A DNA stretch of 64,000 nt, from NCBI GenBank assembly GCA_938038035.1, contig CALHQV010000132.1, positions 8,789 through 72,788 on the forward strand. The letters are read 5' to 3'. A model generated the notes under the pieces. That model was given only the letters and a program-made list of their open reading frames with translations, had not been told where the DNA came from and ran no database searches. The stretch is from an uncultured Gemella sp. (lineage in GTDB: Bacteria > Bacillota > Bacilli > Staphylococcales > Gemellaceae). This document shows positions 9,081 through 17,556 of the stretch, piece by piece; the first letter of the stretch is position 1, and each line of letters begins with the position of its first letter. Position numbers and translations under genes: made by a program.

Positions 9081-9875
9081 ATGGCTAAACTCACTAAATC
9101 TACTGTAGCTGCTGTATCTAAAGGTAAAAAAGAATCTGTAGCTAAACCTAAAACTACCCCTAAATCAACAGCTAAAGTAACTACTAAACCAGCTGCTAAA
9201 ACACCCGTGGCGAAACAGACTCGTACACCACGTACTGCTAAACCAAAAGCAGTAAAACCAGAAACAAAACCTGTAGCTACTCCTGTTAAGGCTACTAAAA
9301 CTCCTGTTAAAGCAGAAGTGAAAGCAAAACCAGTAGAAACTCCTAAGGTTGAAACTAAACCTAAAAAGCAACGTAAACCACGTTCATTCAAAACGGATAC
9401 TTCTAAGTTCCGTAAATACAACAATGAGCTTCGCATTAACCTGCGTAATTTGATTTACGATAAAGGTTATACAATAGCTAAAGTTGCACGTGAAATGGGT
9501 GTTCTTCCACACTACTTGTTCAATGTATTAAAAATGAACAAGAAAGCGGAAAGTGGTAACGATGCAGTTGTTGTACTTGATATCGCATACGCTGTTTGTA
9601 GCGTAATTGGTGTTAACATCAGTTCTGTACTCCCAGAAGCTGAAATTGTAAATCCAATTTACAAATCAAAAACCGATGTCAATGACAAAGTGAATGAGTT
9701 GCAAGAAGAAAATGTTAAATTAAATTTCCTTCTCACTCAAACCAAAAACCAGTTTGATACTCAATCTGTTAAATTGGCTAAAACCGAAGCTAAGGTGACT
9801 AAGTTAGAAAAGATTAAAGACAAACTTGCTTCTCTTCTTAAAGCTATTGAAGAGTTGGAAGAATCTAAATCTTGA
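9081..9875 (+). CDS. H1-like tail fused to an XRE-type HTH and coiled coil
   Basis: This is a probable DNA-binding protein of 264 aa. I use the ATG at 9081 because AAAGGAAACTTTAAA stands directly before it; an ATG at 9048 would put that site inside the gene. Residues about 1-110 are a low-complexity Lys/Pro/Ala/Thr tail like histone H1 or bacterial histone-like tails. A helix-turn-helix of the XRE/Cro kind follows (around YTIAKVAREMGVLPHYLFNV). The last 60 residues form a coiled coil that may allow dimerisation. A repeated two-hairpin RNA element lies just downstream. A nucleoid-organising or regulatory role is inferred. Confidence 0.8.
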   Translation: MAKLTKSTVAAVSKGKKESVAKPKTTPKSTAKVTTKPAAKTPVAKQTRTPRTAKPKAVKPETKPVATPVKATKTPVKAEVKAKPVETPKVETKPKKQRKPRSFKTDTSKFRKYNNELRINLRNLIYDKGYTIAKVAREMGVLPHYLFNVLKMNKKAESGNDAVVVLDIAYAVCSVIGVNISSVLPEAEIVNPIYKSKTDVNDKVNELQEENVKLNFLLTQTKNQFDTQSVKLAKTEAKVTKLEKIKDKLASLLKAIEELEESKS

Positions 9876-9880
9876 TTAAA

Positions 9881-9958
9881 AGAGAGGAGTAACTTACGGT
9901 GTTTACACCTAAGTCGCCTGAATTAATTTAGATTAATTCAGGTAATCCTCTCTTTTTT
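9881..9958 (+). ncRNA. Repeated two-hairpin RNA element, copy 1, as a three-way junction
   Basis: Hairpin A is ACTTA-C-GGTGT, loop TT, ACACC-TAAGT (9892-9914). It is followed by CG and hairpin B, CCTGAATTAAT with ATTAATTCAGG (9917-9942). An outer stem AGAGAGGA 9881-9888 with TCCTCTCT 9946-9953 closes a three-way junction and runs into a T-tract, so this copy may also act as a terminator. Related copies lie at 41651-41744 and 42311-42353. Confidence 0.7.
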
Positions 9959-9975
9959 ATAAAAGGAAACCAAAC

Positions 9976-10683
9976 ATGAATAAGCAGCAAGAGTTAATGT
10001 CTTTGTTTAAAGAGTACATTGCTAAAACCAGTGATACACTTTATCGAGACATCTATATTGAAAATAGTGTCATCACCGATATTATTAAAGTGATGAATAC
10101 GTCATTTTACGTATTATACCATAACCGATTAGATGAGTTGTCCAATCGATTCAGTAAATTTGTAGAAGAATACAAAAATAAGGAATATCTTCCTACTTTT
10201 TTGTTAGATACAGATTACTCAGAATTAATTAGCGATGATAAAATCAAAGTAACTACCAAAGACTGGGTAGTTTCTACTTTGTTTATTATCCGCATTTTCT
10301 TGAAAGAAGAATCCAGTTCCTCTTCTTGGCAAGATTCTAAGATTCTGGATATCTTCCAAGGTCTTTTGAATGAAACCCTTGACCGTGAGATTAATAATCT
10401 TAACGCACGTAAGAAACCACTGAATGAAGATGAAGAAAATCTCTTGATTATTATTTCCTCTATCAGTGTTTACTGTGTAGCTGAGGGCTTGGATTCACCA
10501 TTGGGACAACGTGAGGTAAACCTAGCATTTAAAGAAGCAATCAATCATTGTTTTAGTAATTGTTATCTTACCAAAGAATCAATTGAGTTTATTACCAGCA
10601 AATGTGGTAAACGCTTAGGTAATAAAATGAAACGATTGTTGAATAAGGTATCGATTTCTTCAATTTCAGAATACATCTTATAA
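9976..10683 (+). CDS. Unknown 235-aa protein
   Basis: The family is not recognised. The ATG follows AAAAGGAAACC. The protein is predicted to be almost entirely alpha-helical and acidic in the middle (about residues 100-150), with a basic C-terminus (GKRLGNKMKRLLNK). It starts 18 bp after the three-way-junction RNA and T-tract, so its expression may depend on read-through of that element. Its stop lies eight bases before the ATG of the next gene, so the two are probably translated from one mRNA. Confidence 0.8.
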   Translation: MNKQQELMSLFKEYIAKTSDTLYRDIYIENSVITDIIKVMNTSFYVLYHNRLDELSNRFSKFVEEYKNKEYLPTFLLDTDYSELISDDKIKVTTKDWVVSTLFIIRIFLKEESSSSSWQDSKILDIFQGLLNETLDREINNLNARKKPLNEDEENLLIIISSISVYCVAEGLDSPLGQREVNLAFKEAINHCFSNCYLTKESIEFITSKCGKRLGNKMKRLLNKVSISSISEYIL

Positions 10684-10690
10684 GGTGCTT

Positions 10691-11461
10691 ATGATGAATA
10701 TAACGGAGAAATACACTTTTACATCTAGTGAAAACCAAAATGTAGAAGAAGTCATCAAACTAGATAGACATCTTATCGATATTGAAAACGTAATGGTCGA
10801 ATCACTTGAAGCTTTTACCAAAAGAGGAAAAGATGTTCGAGTGATAGACTACGAAAATGAAGGTAAGCTTAATATTACTAAGTATTACTTCCCACTAGGA
10901 ATGATGTCTATAGCTTATTCACGCACGTTGTTTTCATTTGAAAAACAAACAATAGATACATTGTTAAACAAGTTATCAGGTGGTGAAACCATTAATTGGA
11001 AAACAGAACACGTCAATATAACGTATGCTAGATGGATGCATTCTGTTAAATCCAATTTCTATCACCTATCTGAAGAGTACAGTAATGGTAAGGAATTAAA
11101 AGTCTTAGACTTTTGTAGACGTGTAGTCGTTGTTAAAGACGAGGAACGTAATACAAGATATGGCTTTGTATTCCTTACTTTACCATTATCTTACGATAAA
11201 TCATTGTTAGCAACAGCGTCTAGTACGTACTTCTACATGTTACCACAAGAACCTGTTCAGTGGATATGTGAAGAAAATGAAGAACACAATGTAGTTATAG
11301 ACAACTATCTTAACGTACCTGAAGTTTCAGATGAAGAATGTATAGATAATCCAGGATATAAACTGTATAATCAAACATTCATTGATTTTGAAATTGTACA
11401 CTGGCAAACATACGTTAAAGATAAACTATATAACGGAAAAGATAAAAAGTATGTTAATTGA
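10691..11461 (+). CDS. Unknown 256-aa protein
   Basis: No family is recognised. The start at 10691 is chosen over the GTG at 10685 because AAGGTG lies just upstream; a second ATG directly follows it. The protein is soluble with mixed alpha/beta character and an acidic central part. It is the second gene of a pair with the 235-aa gene and ends before a long convergent terminator hairpin. Confidence 0.77.
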   Translation: MMNITEKYTFTSSENQNVEEVIKLDRHLIDIENVMVESLEAFTKRGKDVRVIDYENEGKLNITKYYFPLGMMSIAYSRTLFSFEKQTIDTLLNKLSGGETINWKTEHVNITYARWMHSVKSNFYHLSEEYSNGKELKVLDFCRRVVVVKDEERNTRYGFVFLTLPLSYDKSLLATASSTYFYMLPQEPVQWICEENEEHNVVIDNYLNVPEVSDEECIDNPGYKLYNQTFIDFEIVHWQTYVKDKLYNGKDKKYVN

Positions 11462-11467
11462 TAGACA

Positions 11468-11499
11468 CTATAGTAGAGAGGATAACCTCTCTACTATAG
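11468..11499. terminator. Bidirectional terminator
   Basis: CTATAGTAGAGAGG pairs perfectly with CCTCTCTACTATAG over 14 bp around ATAA. It lies between convergent genes, with T-rich sequence on the plus side. Confidence 0.8.
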
Positions 11500-11514
11500 C
11501 TATCTTTTAATCTT

Positions 11515-12111
11515 TTATTTTTTATCTACTTTGTAAGTTAAGAATACAGTTAGATGGTTGGTAGATTCCATAAGTTCGTAAAGAGCAGGTGCATTAATCT
11601 TCACTTGGTCTACACCAAGATTACCATGGATAAACAGAATTAAAATAACATGTTTATTACCACGTACAATCAAGTCTTTAATTAATTCTACATCTTCATC
11701 TTTTACCAAATGGTGTTCCATGGTAAAGATAATAGGATGTGGTACACCTTTAGCTAAACCAGCTACTTCGTGGATAATGTTGTAAATACCGATACCCATT
11801 GGATTGACACTCTCAACAGACAAATGTGTATCTTGTACAACAGCAGGTGTATCAGCAATACCAGTAACTACATCATTGCGACCTAGTTTATAGTTAAAAT
11901 CAGCAGAACTACCATCTAAATCACGACCTAATGATTCTACCATTTCCTCTTTACCGTCTTTTGCATACATGTCATTTAGCTTCTTAGCCACAGATGTTGC
12001 AAAATCACCGTAGACAGGTACATCGTAATTATTTTTTTCAATATCGGAGTTAATGCTTTCTAAACTCAAATCACCAATATATTTCATTTTACCAAATACA
12101 TGAATGGACAT
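11515..12111 (-). CDS. Unknown 198-aa protein
   Basis: The family is not recognised. The ATG follows AAAAGGAATTAGAA. The N-terminal half looks acidic and flexible, and the C-terminal half (from about residue 100) has alternating hydrophobic strands typical of an alpha/beta fold, including HPIIFTMEHH and KHVILILFIHG. It lies 12 bp after the 271-aa gene on the same strand, so the two form an operon. Its function cannot be stated; a virion role is possible because its partner looks structural. Confidence 0.77.
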   Translation of the reverse strand: MSIHVFGKMKYIGDLSLESINSDIEKNNYDVPVYGDFATSVAKKLNDMYAKDGKEEMVESLGRDLDGSSADFNYKLGRNDVVTGIADTPAVVQDTHLSVESVNPMGIGIYNIIHEVAGLAKGVPHPIIFTMEHHLVKDEDVELIKDLIVRGNKHVILILFIHGNLGVDQVKINAPALYELMESTNHLTVFLTYKVDKK

Positions 12112-12123
12112 TTCTAATTCCTT

Positions 12124-12939
12124 TTAAATATTATTAGGGACTAACATTTGCATGAAGTCATATTTCATTTCCTCATTACCCAACCACTGGATACGAGAGG
12201 CATATTTTAATTCTTCCAAATACAATTCATTAGCGTCAGCATAGCTATCAATAAATTGCATAAATTCACCTAGTTCTGCACCACCGTCTAGTTTAGCTTG
12301 ACCAATTCTGATTTTTAACTTACGGTAAATATAAGCCTTAGTAGCTAACAATACTAATTTCTTAATATAGTCAGCAGCAGTAATAGGGATATTATTTAAC
12401 TGAGGGTCATTTTCAATAATTAACTCAATATAACAGTTTGTAGTAATATAACTGGTACGTCTGATTCTAAAAGAGTTACCTGAAATCATGTCTACTTTAA
12501 CTTCGTAATTCAAAGGTAAACCACCTGTAGCATTTGCCATCTTTTGTGCACCTGTTAAGATAGCACCACCACTAGAAGTAGGCATACTTAAACCACCGGT
12601 ACCAATGCCGCCTGTTTCAGTATATAAGTCTAATAGGTTAACACCCAAAACAGTAATAATTTTTCGATTATTGGTTACTTCATCAGGAACAGTAACAATC
12701 CAATCAGTAGGTGTTACCATTTCTACTTTACAGTCACGCATAGGGACATTAAGTTTGGTAGCATACTCAATATTCAAGTCAGGCATAACTCGTTTATTGA
12801 TAACTTCCTGTATAATCATTGCATCTGCACTAACAGGTGCAAATCTATTTTTACGAAAAGGAATGACAAATGCCTCTTCGATAATCTCATCAGGTATTTC
12901 ATTATAGATATTGTTAATTGAAAGTGATAACATACTCAT
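12124..12939 (-). CDS. Putative virion protein, 271 aa
   Basis: I chose the ATG at 12939 because AAGGAG lies six bases upstream; an in-frame ATG at 12972 has only a weak site. The N-terminal 130 residues are beta-rich. A Gly/Ser/Thr-rich linker follows (TETGGIGTGGLSMPTSSGG), and the C-terminus is helical. This architecture suits a tail, neck or connector protein, but no named family is recognised. It is the first gene of a minus-strand pair and diverges from the operon beginning at 13088. Confidence 0.72.
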   Translation of the reverse strand: MSMLSLSINNIYNEIPDEIIEEAFVIPFRKNRFAPVSADAMIIQEVINKRVMPDLNIEYATKLNVPMRDCKVEMVTPTDWIVTVPDEVTNNRKIITVLGVNLLDLYTETGGIGTGGLSMPTSSGGAILTGAQKMANATGGLPLNYEVKVDMISGNSFRIRRTSYITTNCYIELIIENDPQLNNIPITAADYIKKLVLLATKAYIYRKLKIRIGQAKLDGGAELGEFMQFIDSYADANELYLEELKYASRIQWLGNEEMKYDFMQMLVPNNI

Positions 12940-12985
12940 CACAAACTCCTTATAAAACTGTGTAATATTCATACGTTACTCTATT

Positions 12986-13012
12986 TTTATTCTCGTATAT
13001 ATTATTAACTTG
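12986..13012. promoter_or_regulatory. Divergent promoter motif, copy 1
   Basis: GTATATATTATTAACTTGAA lies between divergent genes and is nearly repeated (GTATATATTATTAAATTGGA) in the divergent gap at 35.39 kb. I infer a promoter element. Which strand it serves cannot be decided from two copies. Confidence 0.45.
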
Positions 13013-13087
13013 AAGACGGTTTTTTCGTAGAAATATTTACGGGAAAAGAAAATTATGAAGAGTAATTATTTATAAAAAGGAAATAGA

Positions 13088-13765
13088 ATGTCCGATATTT
13101 TACCCTCCCAAGAAATTATTAAATGGCCAAATCCATTGGAAGAAGTCAAACGCATTATGCAATATGCTACTGTGTTACTAGATTATCCAGAGGGATTTGA
13201 AGAAGATTTGGTAAAAGCTGGTCTTAATACCGAACCTAAACAAACAAGAAGGAGTGAAGTCATTGCGGCTATTGCTTCTAATATTAAAGACCACCAATAT
13301 AAACTAACTTCTGTTAATTGGTTTACTAATCTGGGTATTAATCATGTTTACCATGAAGAATTATTGAAACTAGATATCTATCTTAGTCGGTGGAATTATC
13401 TTAAAGTTTTGGAAATGATTGTTGGTTATTGGTTAACTAAATACCGCCAAATGTGGGTATTTAATAACTTAGGTCGATATCCACTTAATGCCAATAAACT
13501 AATGGATGAGATTAAGCATTATCAAGAAGATGAAAAAGATGAAATCAGCTATAAAGTTACATTAGGTGGTTTAGAAGAATTGGCACTCACCAATACTCTT
13601 GAAGAAGTATTTCCAGAAACCATCAAAGCATTAAATGCTGCTTACGAAATGTCTGATACATCTACGTATTTCTTAGATGAAAGAAACATCGATAAAAACG
13701 GATTGGTTATTCCTATTACCTTCGTGATAGACCCAATCTATCTTAGTATTATATTTGCTCACTAA
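13088..13765 (+). CDS. Unknown 225-aa protein
   Basis: The family is not recognised. The ATG follows AAAAAGGAAATAGA. The protein is helical and soluble, with Trp-rich segments around residues 75-130 (SVNWFTNLGI, LSRWNYLKVL, YWLTKYRQMWVF). It is the first gene of a plus-strand operon of six genes reaching to 16567, with gaps of about 10-40 bp or overlaps. The genes of this operon resemble each other only in size and helix content. Confidence 0.77.
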   Translation: MSDILPSQEIIKWPNPLEEVKRIMQYATVLLDYPEGFEEDLVKAGLNTEPKQTRRSEVIAAIASNIKDHQYKLTSVNWFTNLGINHVYHEELLKLDIYLSRWNYLKVLEMIVGYWLTKYRQMWVFNNLGRYPLNANKLMDEIKHYQEDEKDEISYKVTLGGLEELALTNTLEEVFPETIKALNAAYEMSDTSTYFLDERNIDKNGLVIPITFVIDPIYLSIIFAH

Positions 13766-13776
13766 GCGAGAGAACA

Positions 13777-14697
13777 ATGGATTTTGAAAAACAATTACTG
13801 GAAGAAAATGGGCATTACATTGATGTTAGTCCTACTGTTTCAGTACACAACATTTCCCATATCCTAGATGCATTGGATATTTTACTGATTAATCATGGTA
13901 ATGAAATCCACAGTGAAACAGCATATGGCGGATATGGTTTCTATAATCCTATTACAGGTGAGAAACTAATAGAAGAAGGCAAATCTTATTATTTAGAATC
14001 AGATAATGAAGTCGTTGTCTTTGAACAAAATGAACAAACGATTAATCAATTCTATCGTAATAATGTCTACCAATTGACTGATGGTAGAATTAAAGATAAG
14101 TTGATTCATCGTAAAAAAGACAACCGTAATATTACGATTGCTACAAACCATCGGTATTGTAGTATTTCTATTATCAATAAGATTTGTCAACATGTTACAA
14201 CATCCCATCTACCAGAACAATATGGTGGGACAAACAAGTATCGTTTAATTACAGACATTATTCGAGAATATTTCCAACCTGTAATGGCTGAATTCTCTAA
14301 AGTCAAAGAAATCATTTCTAGTCTAAATATTCCAGTTGGTTTAAATACACATCCTGTATATAGATTACTTATGGAAGTTATTGATGACATTAATGATTTC
14401 GTCGCCATTCTTAAAGATAAGACACCACGTTTATTGTGCCAGTGTATGCACTATCGTGGATATCTTTTGGTAATTAATTACGGTGACTTCCGTATTGTGG
14501 AATGGGAACTCATGAAGATGATGAATGTAGACAGAGCAACCAGTGTTTGTCAAGATGATTCATTTAATGCTTCTAATACCAGTATGATTTCAGCCATGCC
14601 ACAACCGATTACTTTAAATATTTTGGATAGTTATTTAGAGATGACAAAGAAAGAATGCTTAGTTAAATACGAGAGCTTACTTTTAACTTTAATGTAA
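13777..14697 (+). CDS. Unknown 306-aa protein
   Basis: The family is not recognised. The start has only a weak GAGAG site, which is in keeping with translation coupled to the gene ending 11 bp before. The N-terminal third is acidic and contains a Gly/Tyr-rich patch (ETAYGGYGFYNP). The rest is helical with scattered cysteines and no metal-binding pattern that I can define. It is the second gene of the operon. Confidence 0.77.
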   Translation: MDFEKQLLEENGHYIDVSPTVSVHNISHILDALDILLINHGNEIHSETAYGGYGFYNPITGEKLIEEGKSYYLESDNEVVVFEQNEQTINQFYRNNVYQLTDGRIKDKLIHRKKDNRNITIATNHRYCSISIINKICQHVTTSHLPEQYGGTNKYRLITDIIREYFQPVMAEFSKVKEIISSLNIPVGLNTHPVYRLLMEVIDDINDFVAILKDKTPRLLCQCMHYRGYLLVINYGDFRIVEWELMKMMNVDRATSVCQDDSFNASNTSMISAMPQPITLNILDSYLEMTKKECLVKYESLLLTLM

Positions 14698-14718
14698 CTA
14701 TTTCAAAACGAGAAGGAA

Positions 14719-15156
14719 ATGAAAACCGATATCCCTTATCTGGATTCATTTGAAAAGAATACGGTAGTAGGTGTAGTAGACGTCTCTGTAATGGACTTAT
14801 ACTTACACTTACACCGCGTTCTTTCTAATAGAGAACTTAAGCAAGGTTCTTTTTTTTTAAGAGAATTAGGGTACGAATCTTTAGATAGTTTAATTAGAGA
14901 GTTTGTACCTAGATTATTCGATGAAGTTTTTTTAGATAAAGATAATGATGCTTATACTGACTTTGCAGATATACTGGCCAATATGGGTTTATCATTATCT
15001 GAAATCGATACGGCTGTAGATATTTTAATTGGCGTAACTACACCTATTTTTAACCAAGTAATTTTTGACGATAAGACAAAGTTCTTTGCTTCTATTTCGT
15101 CAAATGAGAAAGATTTAATCCCGACTATGCGAATCAGTTACTTGAACACAACTTAA
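14719..15156 (+). CDS. Unknown 145-aa protein
   Basis: The family is not recognised. The ATG sits very close to its AGAAGGA site, so a slightly later start cannot be excluded. The protein is acidic and helical with no membrane segment. It is the third gene of the operon, 21 bp after the 306-aa gene. Confidence 0.72.
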   Translation: MKTDIPYLDSFEKNTVVGVVDVSVMDLYLHLHRVLSNRELKQGSFFLRELGYESLDSLIREFVPRLFDEVFLDKDNDAYTDFADILANMGLSLSEIDTAVDILIGVTTPIFNQVIFDDKTKFFASISSNEKDLIPTMRISYLNTT

Positions 15157-15194
15157 CCAACTTAACTTTTATTCATTCTAAGAGGTAAACCATT

Positions 15195-15605
15195 ATGTCA
15201 TTAGGAAGTTTTAAAATCAATAAAGTAGAAATTCCAGATAGTCTAGATACAGTGTGCAATATTGTTGAAAACATTGTACAAGAATCTATTAGCAAACTGG
15301 CTGTTATTGATTTCATTATTCGTCAAGCAATTTCTAAATTACATGAAGATTTAGATATTAAACAAATCGCTGCAGAAATTGCTGAAGTTATTTTGTTTAC
15401 AGAAGCATTCTCAGTAAGTTTACCTCTTTATCAAAACACACCAATAGTATCATCTGCTTACCTACGAATAAAATCTTGTTTAATAGATATTGTTAGTTGT
15501 TTATTTGAATATTTAGAAAAGAGCCATTATCGAAGCAGTTATCTAGAAGATAATAAAGTCGTATCAGTGTTTGACTTAACTATACTAGAGATAATCCATG
15601 AGTAA
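15195..15605 (+). CDS. Unknown 136-aa protein
   Basis: The family is not recognised. The ATG follows AAGAGGTAAACC. The protein is predicted to be almost all helical and acidic. Its last eight bases overlap the start of the next gene, a clear sign of translational coupling. Confidence 0.75.
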   Translation: MSLGSFKINKVEIPDSLDTVCNIVENIVQESISKLAVIDFIIRQAISKLHEDLDIKQIAAEIAEVILFTEAFSVSLPLYQNTPIVSSAYLRIKSCLIDIVSCLFEYLEKSHYRSSYLEDNKVVSVFDLTILEIIHE

Positions 15606-16128
15606 TCGAACCTACGACATCAATCACTTTAGAAGCTTTAGAAGAAATAATCTTGGCAAATTAATTAACAGTGAAATTGAAAAAAGGAACCAAAAACTCG
15701 AAAGTGAAATAGTAGATAGATTTATTAATTTACCCGATGAGTTTATCCTAACTGATGGGAATGCTATTTTAAAATGCTTTAGAATGATAAATCAGCAAAT
15801 CAGATTTAATGTTCAAGAGTTTTTTGATTACATGATGTATTTTAATACTCTACTTAATAGCTTTCCTTTTCAATATTTCTACAATAAAGAAAACATTTAT
15901 AAAGTAATACGAGAAACACCTTACGATAAAATGTTTGAATTTAGTAAAAACAGCGGTGAAGTAGAAACATTGAAAGAAATCAGTGTCAATATTTTTATTA
16001 CCATTATTAACACCATTATTAATGAAAAGCTCTATATTGAAATTAATGGCCAGTTAATAATGTGTTATCGCATTCGTAACTGGGATCAATTTTCAATTAC
16101 TTTAATTAAATATAACCCATGGATATAA
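15598..16128 (+). CDS. Unknown 176-aa protein
   Basis: The family is not recognised. It begins inside the previous gene (8-bp overlap, ATGAGTAA) and has no strong ribosome binding site of its own. The N-terminus is basic (NHFRSFRRNNLGK). The remainder is helical with many Phe and Tyr residues. It is the fifth gene of the operon. Confidence 0.75.
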   Translation: MSNRTYDINHFRSFRRNNLGKLINSEIEKRNQKLESEIVDRFINLPDEFILTDGNAILKCFRMINQQIRFNVQEFFDYMMYFNTLLNSFPFQYFYNKENIYKVIRETPYDKMFEFSKNSGEVETLKEISVNIFITIINTIINEKLYIEINGQLIMCYRIRNWDQFSITLIKYNPWI

Positions 16129-16132
16129 AATC

Positions 16133-16567
16133 ATGACAAATACAGCAAATCCAACGAAGACTATTCGACAACTAGAAGTAGGTAAAGTATATTCATTTGA
16201 TACCTATTCACCAGAAGTATTAGGTACTCGCTTAATTAACGTAGAGTGTCTAGCAGTAATGAATGCACAAACAGCCATTTCTTCAGGTCTAGACATTAAG
16301 TCATTCCATGAAAGAATGAAACCACACCTACCACCAGGTTATAATAATAATCCATTTGACATGACTTATGTCAAGCTAGTGAGTGTAGACGGTAAAGAAA
16401 CAATCTATGCAATGGATTGGATTAATCGTTCTACTATTCAAGAAACGTCTCCTAATAAGATTACAGTGACTATTAATGGTGTATCTAATAATGACGTTGA
16501 AATTATTCGTAAGGCATTAACCATGCAAGGATATACTGATATTTCAATCGTATTATCAGAACGTTAA
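16133..16567 (+). CDS. Unknown 144-aa protein
   Basis: The family is not recognised. It starts five bases after the previous stop. The first 100 residues look beta-rich (VGKVYSFDTYSPEVLGTRLI). The C-terminus has a compact alpha/beta pattern (NNDVEIIRKALTMQGYTDIS) like a small ligand- or protein-binding domain. It is the last gene of the operon and is followed by about 500 bp of non-coding, structured DNA. Confidence 0.75.
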   Translation: MTNTANPTKTIRQLEVGKVYSFDTYSPEVLGTRLINVECLAVMNAQTAISSGLDIKSFHERMKPHLPPGYNNNPFDMTYVKLVSVDGKETIYAMDWINRSTIQETSPNKITVTINGVSNNDVEIIRKALTMQGYTDISIVLSER

Positions 16568-16995
16568 TTTACACTATATATGAATAAAGTGATTTTTAAG
16601 ACTAATTGCTTCGTTCGTATTTTCCTAGTTTGTTTATTTAAAGTTGATTTTATTCGTTTGCCTTTGATAGTTGAAGAAACAATAAGGCTGAATATCTATT
16701 GTAAGGGTAATCCCTCGGTACACTTCTAAACAAAGTTCTACGATAGATAGAAATTCTATAACTAGTCACATCCGGCCACTCCTCGTTCACTCTCCGCTGG
16801 AATTAGGCTACACATGGAAGCGAATACAAGTACCGAAAATTTCCATAGGTGGATAATGACCTAACGACCACCTCAATCAACGAATTAAAATAGGGACGGT
16901 ATTCGTTGAATCGTTTTGGTTTCCTTTTAAGAGAAGTTGATGAAAAGAAAAGCTATAGTACCTCTAGAGTAGGATATCCTACTCTAGAGGGAAAT
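16568..16995 (+). ncRNA. Candidate large structured RNA
   Basis: No supported gene lies here. TATCTATTGTA 16693-16703 pairs with TACGATAGATA 16739-16749 (one G-U) and encloses two small hairpins, AGGG/CCCT (16704-16715) and ACTT/AAGT (16722-16736). Further stems are CCGGC 16772-16776 with GCTGG 16796-16800, ATGGAA 16814-16819 with TTCCAT 16841-16846, AGGTGG 16847-16852 with CCACCT 16868-16873, and TCAACGAAT 16877-16885 with ATTCGTTGA 16901-16909. The region is richer in G+C than its surroundings and ends in a 30-bp palindrome. No known RNA family is recognised. Confidence 0.5.
16961..16990 (+). terminator. Perfect 30-bp palindromic hairpin
   Basis: CCTCTAGAGTAGGAT is followed directly by its exact reverse complement. 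Downstream comes TTATTATGTTTTT. The preceding bases CTATAG(TA) and the following TATTATGTTTT match those around the hairpin at 2003-2030. Confidence 0.7.
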
Positions 16996-17070
16996 AGTTT
17001 ATTATGTTTTTATGAGGTCGATGGATACTCGATTAATGTTAATCTTTAAATTGAAAAAAAGGATATTATA

Positions 17071-17445
17071 ATGTCTAAAAAATTCCCTAAGCTCCCTATC
17101 GAGCTAGAACCTACTGAGAAACCTTTGGAATCTGATTCTACTTTGATTGCTGGTCTGAAAGTTGTTTACAACGATGAGACTTTGCCTAAAGACGAACACA
17201 ATGACCAATTGGTGAAAAACCGTAAAGCAATGTATCGTGGTGAATTACCACCAGCTAAAGAAGAAAAAGCTGATGGTAAAGCTGGTAAAGAAGAAACTGG
17301 TGAACCTGGTGCAGCCCGTGCTAACTTTGTACCTCCAGTAAATGCTGTACCAGGTCGTGCAGGTGATGGCGATGCTGTAACTGGTGAAGAAGCTCGCCGT
17401 GATGGTAAACCAGCATCAACAGTAAACCCTAAAGATAAACTCTGA
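17071..17445 (+). CDS. Unknown 124-aa protein, largely disordered
   Basis: The ATG follows AAAAAAGGATATTATA. The protein is hydrophilic and rich in Gly, Glu, Ala, Lys and Pro, especially in its second half (KADGKAGKEETGEPGAARAN), and is probably disordered. Codon choice is selective, which suggests good expression. The leader contains the short palindrome GATTAATGTTAATC at 17031-17044. It is a single-gene unit ending in a strong hairpin. No function can be assigned. Confidence 0.78.
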   Translation: MSKKFPKLPIELEPTEKPLESDSTLIAGLKVVYNDETLPKDEHNDQLVKNRKAMYRGELPPAKEEKADGKAGKEETGEPGAARANFVPPVNAVPGRAGDGDAVTGEEARRDGKPASTVNPKDKL

Positions 17446-17463
17446 TACTTAATCTAAACTAAC

Positions 17464-17499
17464 TTACTATACGCCGACCTTATGGTTGGTGTATAGTAA
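17464..17499 (+). terminator. 16-bp hairpin terminator
   Basis: TTACTATACGCCGACC 17464-17479 pairs with GGTTGGTGTATAGTAA 17484-17499, including G-U pairs that fold best as plus-strand RNA. It ends the 124-aa transcript. Confidence 0.75.
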
Positions 17500-17556
17500 A
17501 TATTATTGGTATCTTATCTTTTTTGATAGTGATTAATATTAACAGGAGTTCTAACT

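Noticed and set aside
16580..16729. 49-codon open frame at the start of the non-coding region
   Set aside because: There is no ribosome binding site before the ATG, and the frame runs across predicted RNA stems.
16690..16760. tRNA-like cloverleaf in the structured region
   Set aside because: The arm lengths, missing T-loop sequence and lack of a 3' CCA-type acceptor do not fit a tRNA; no tRNA was found in the window.
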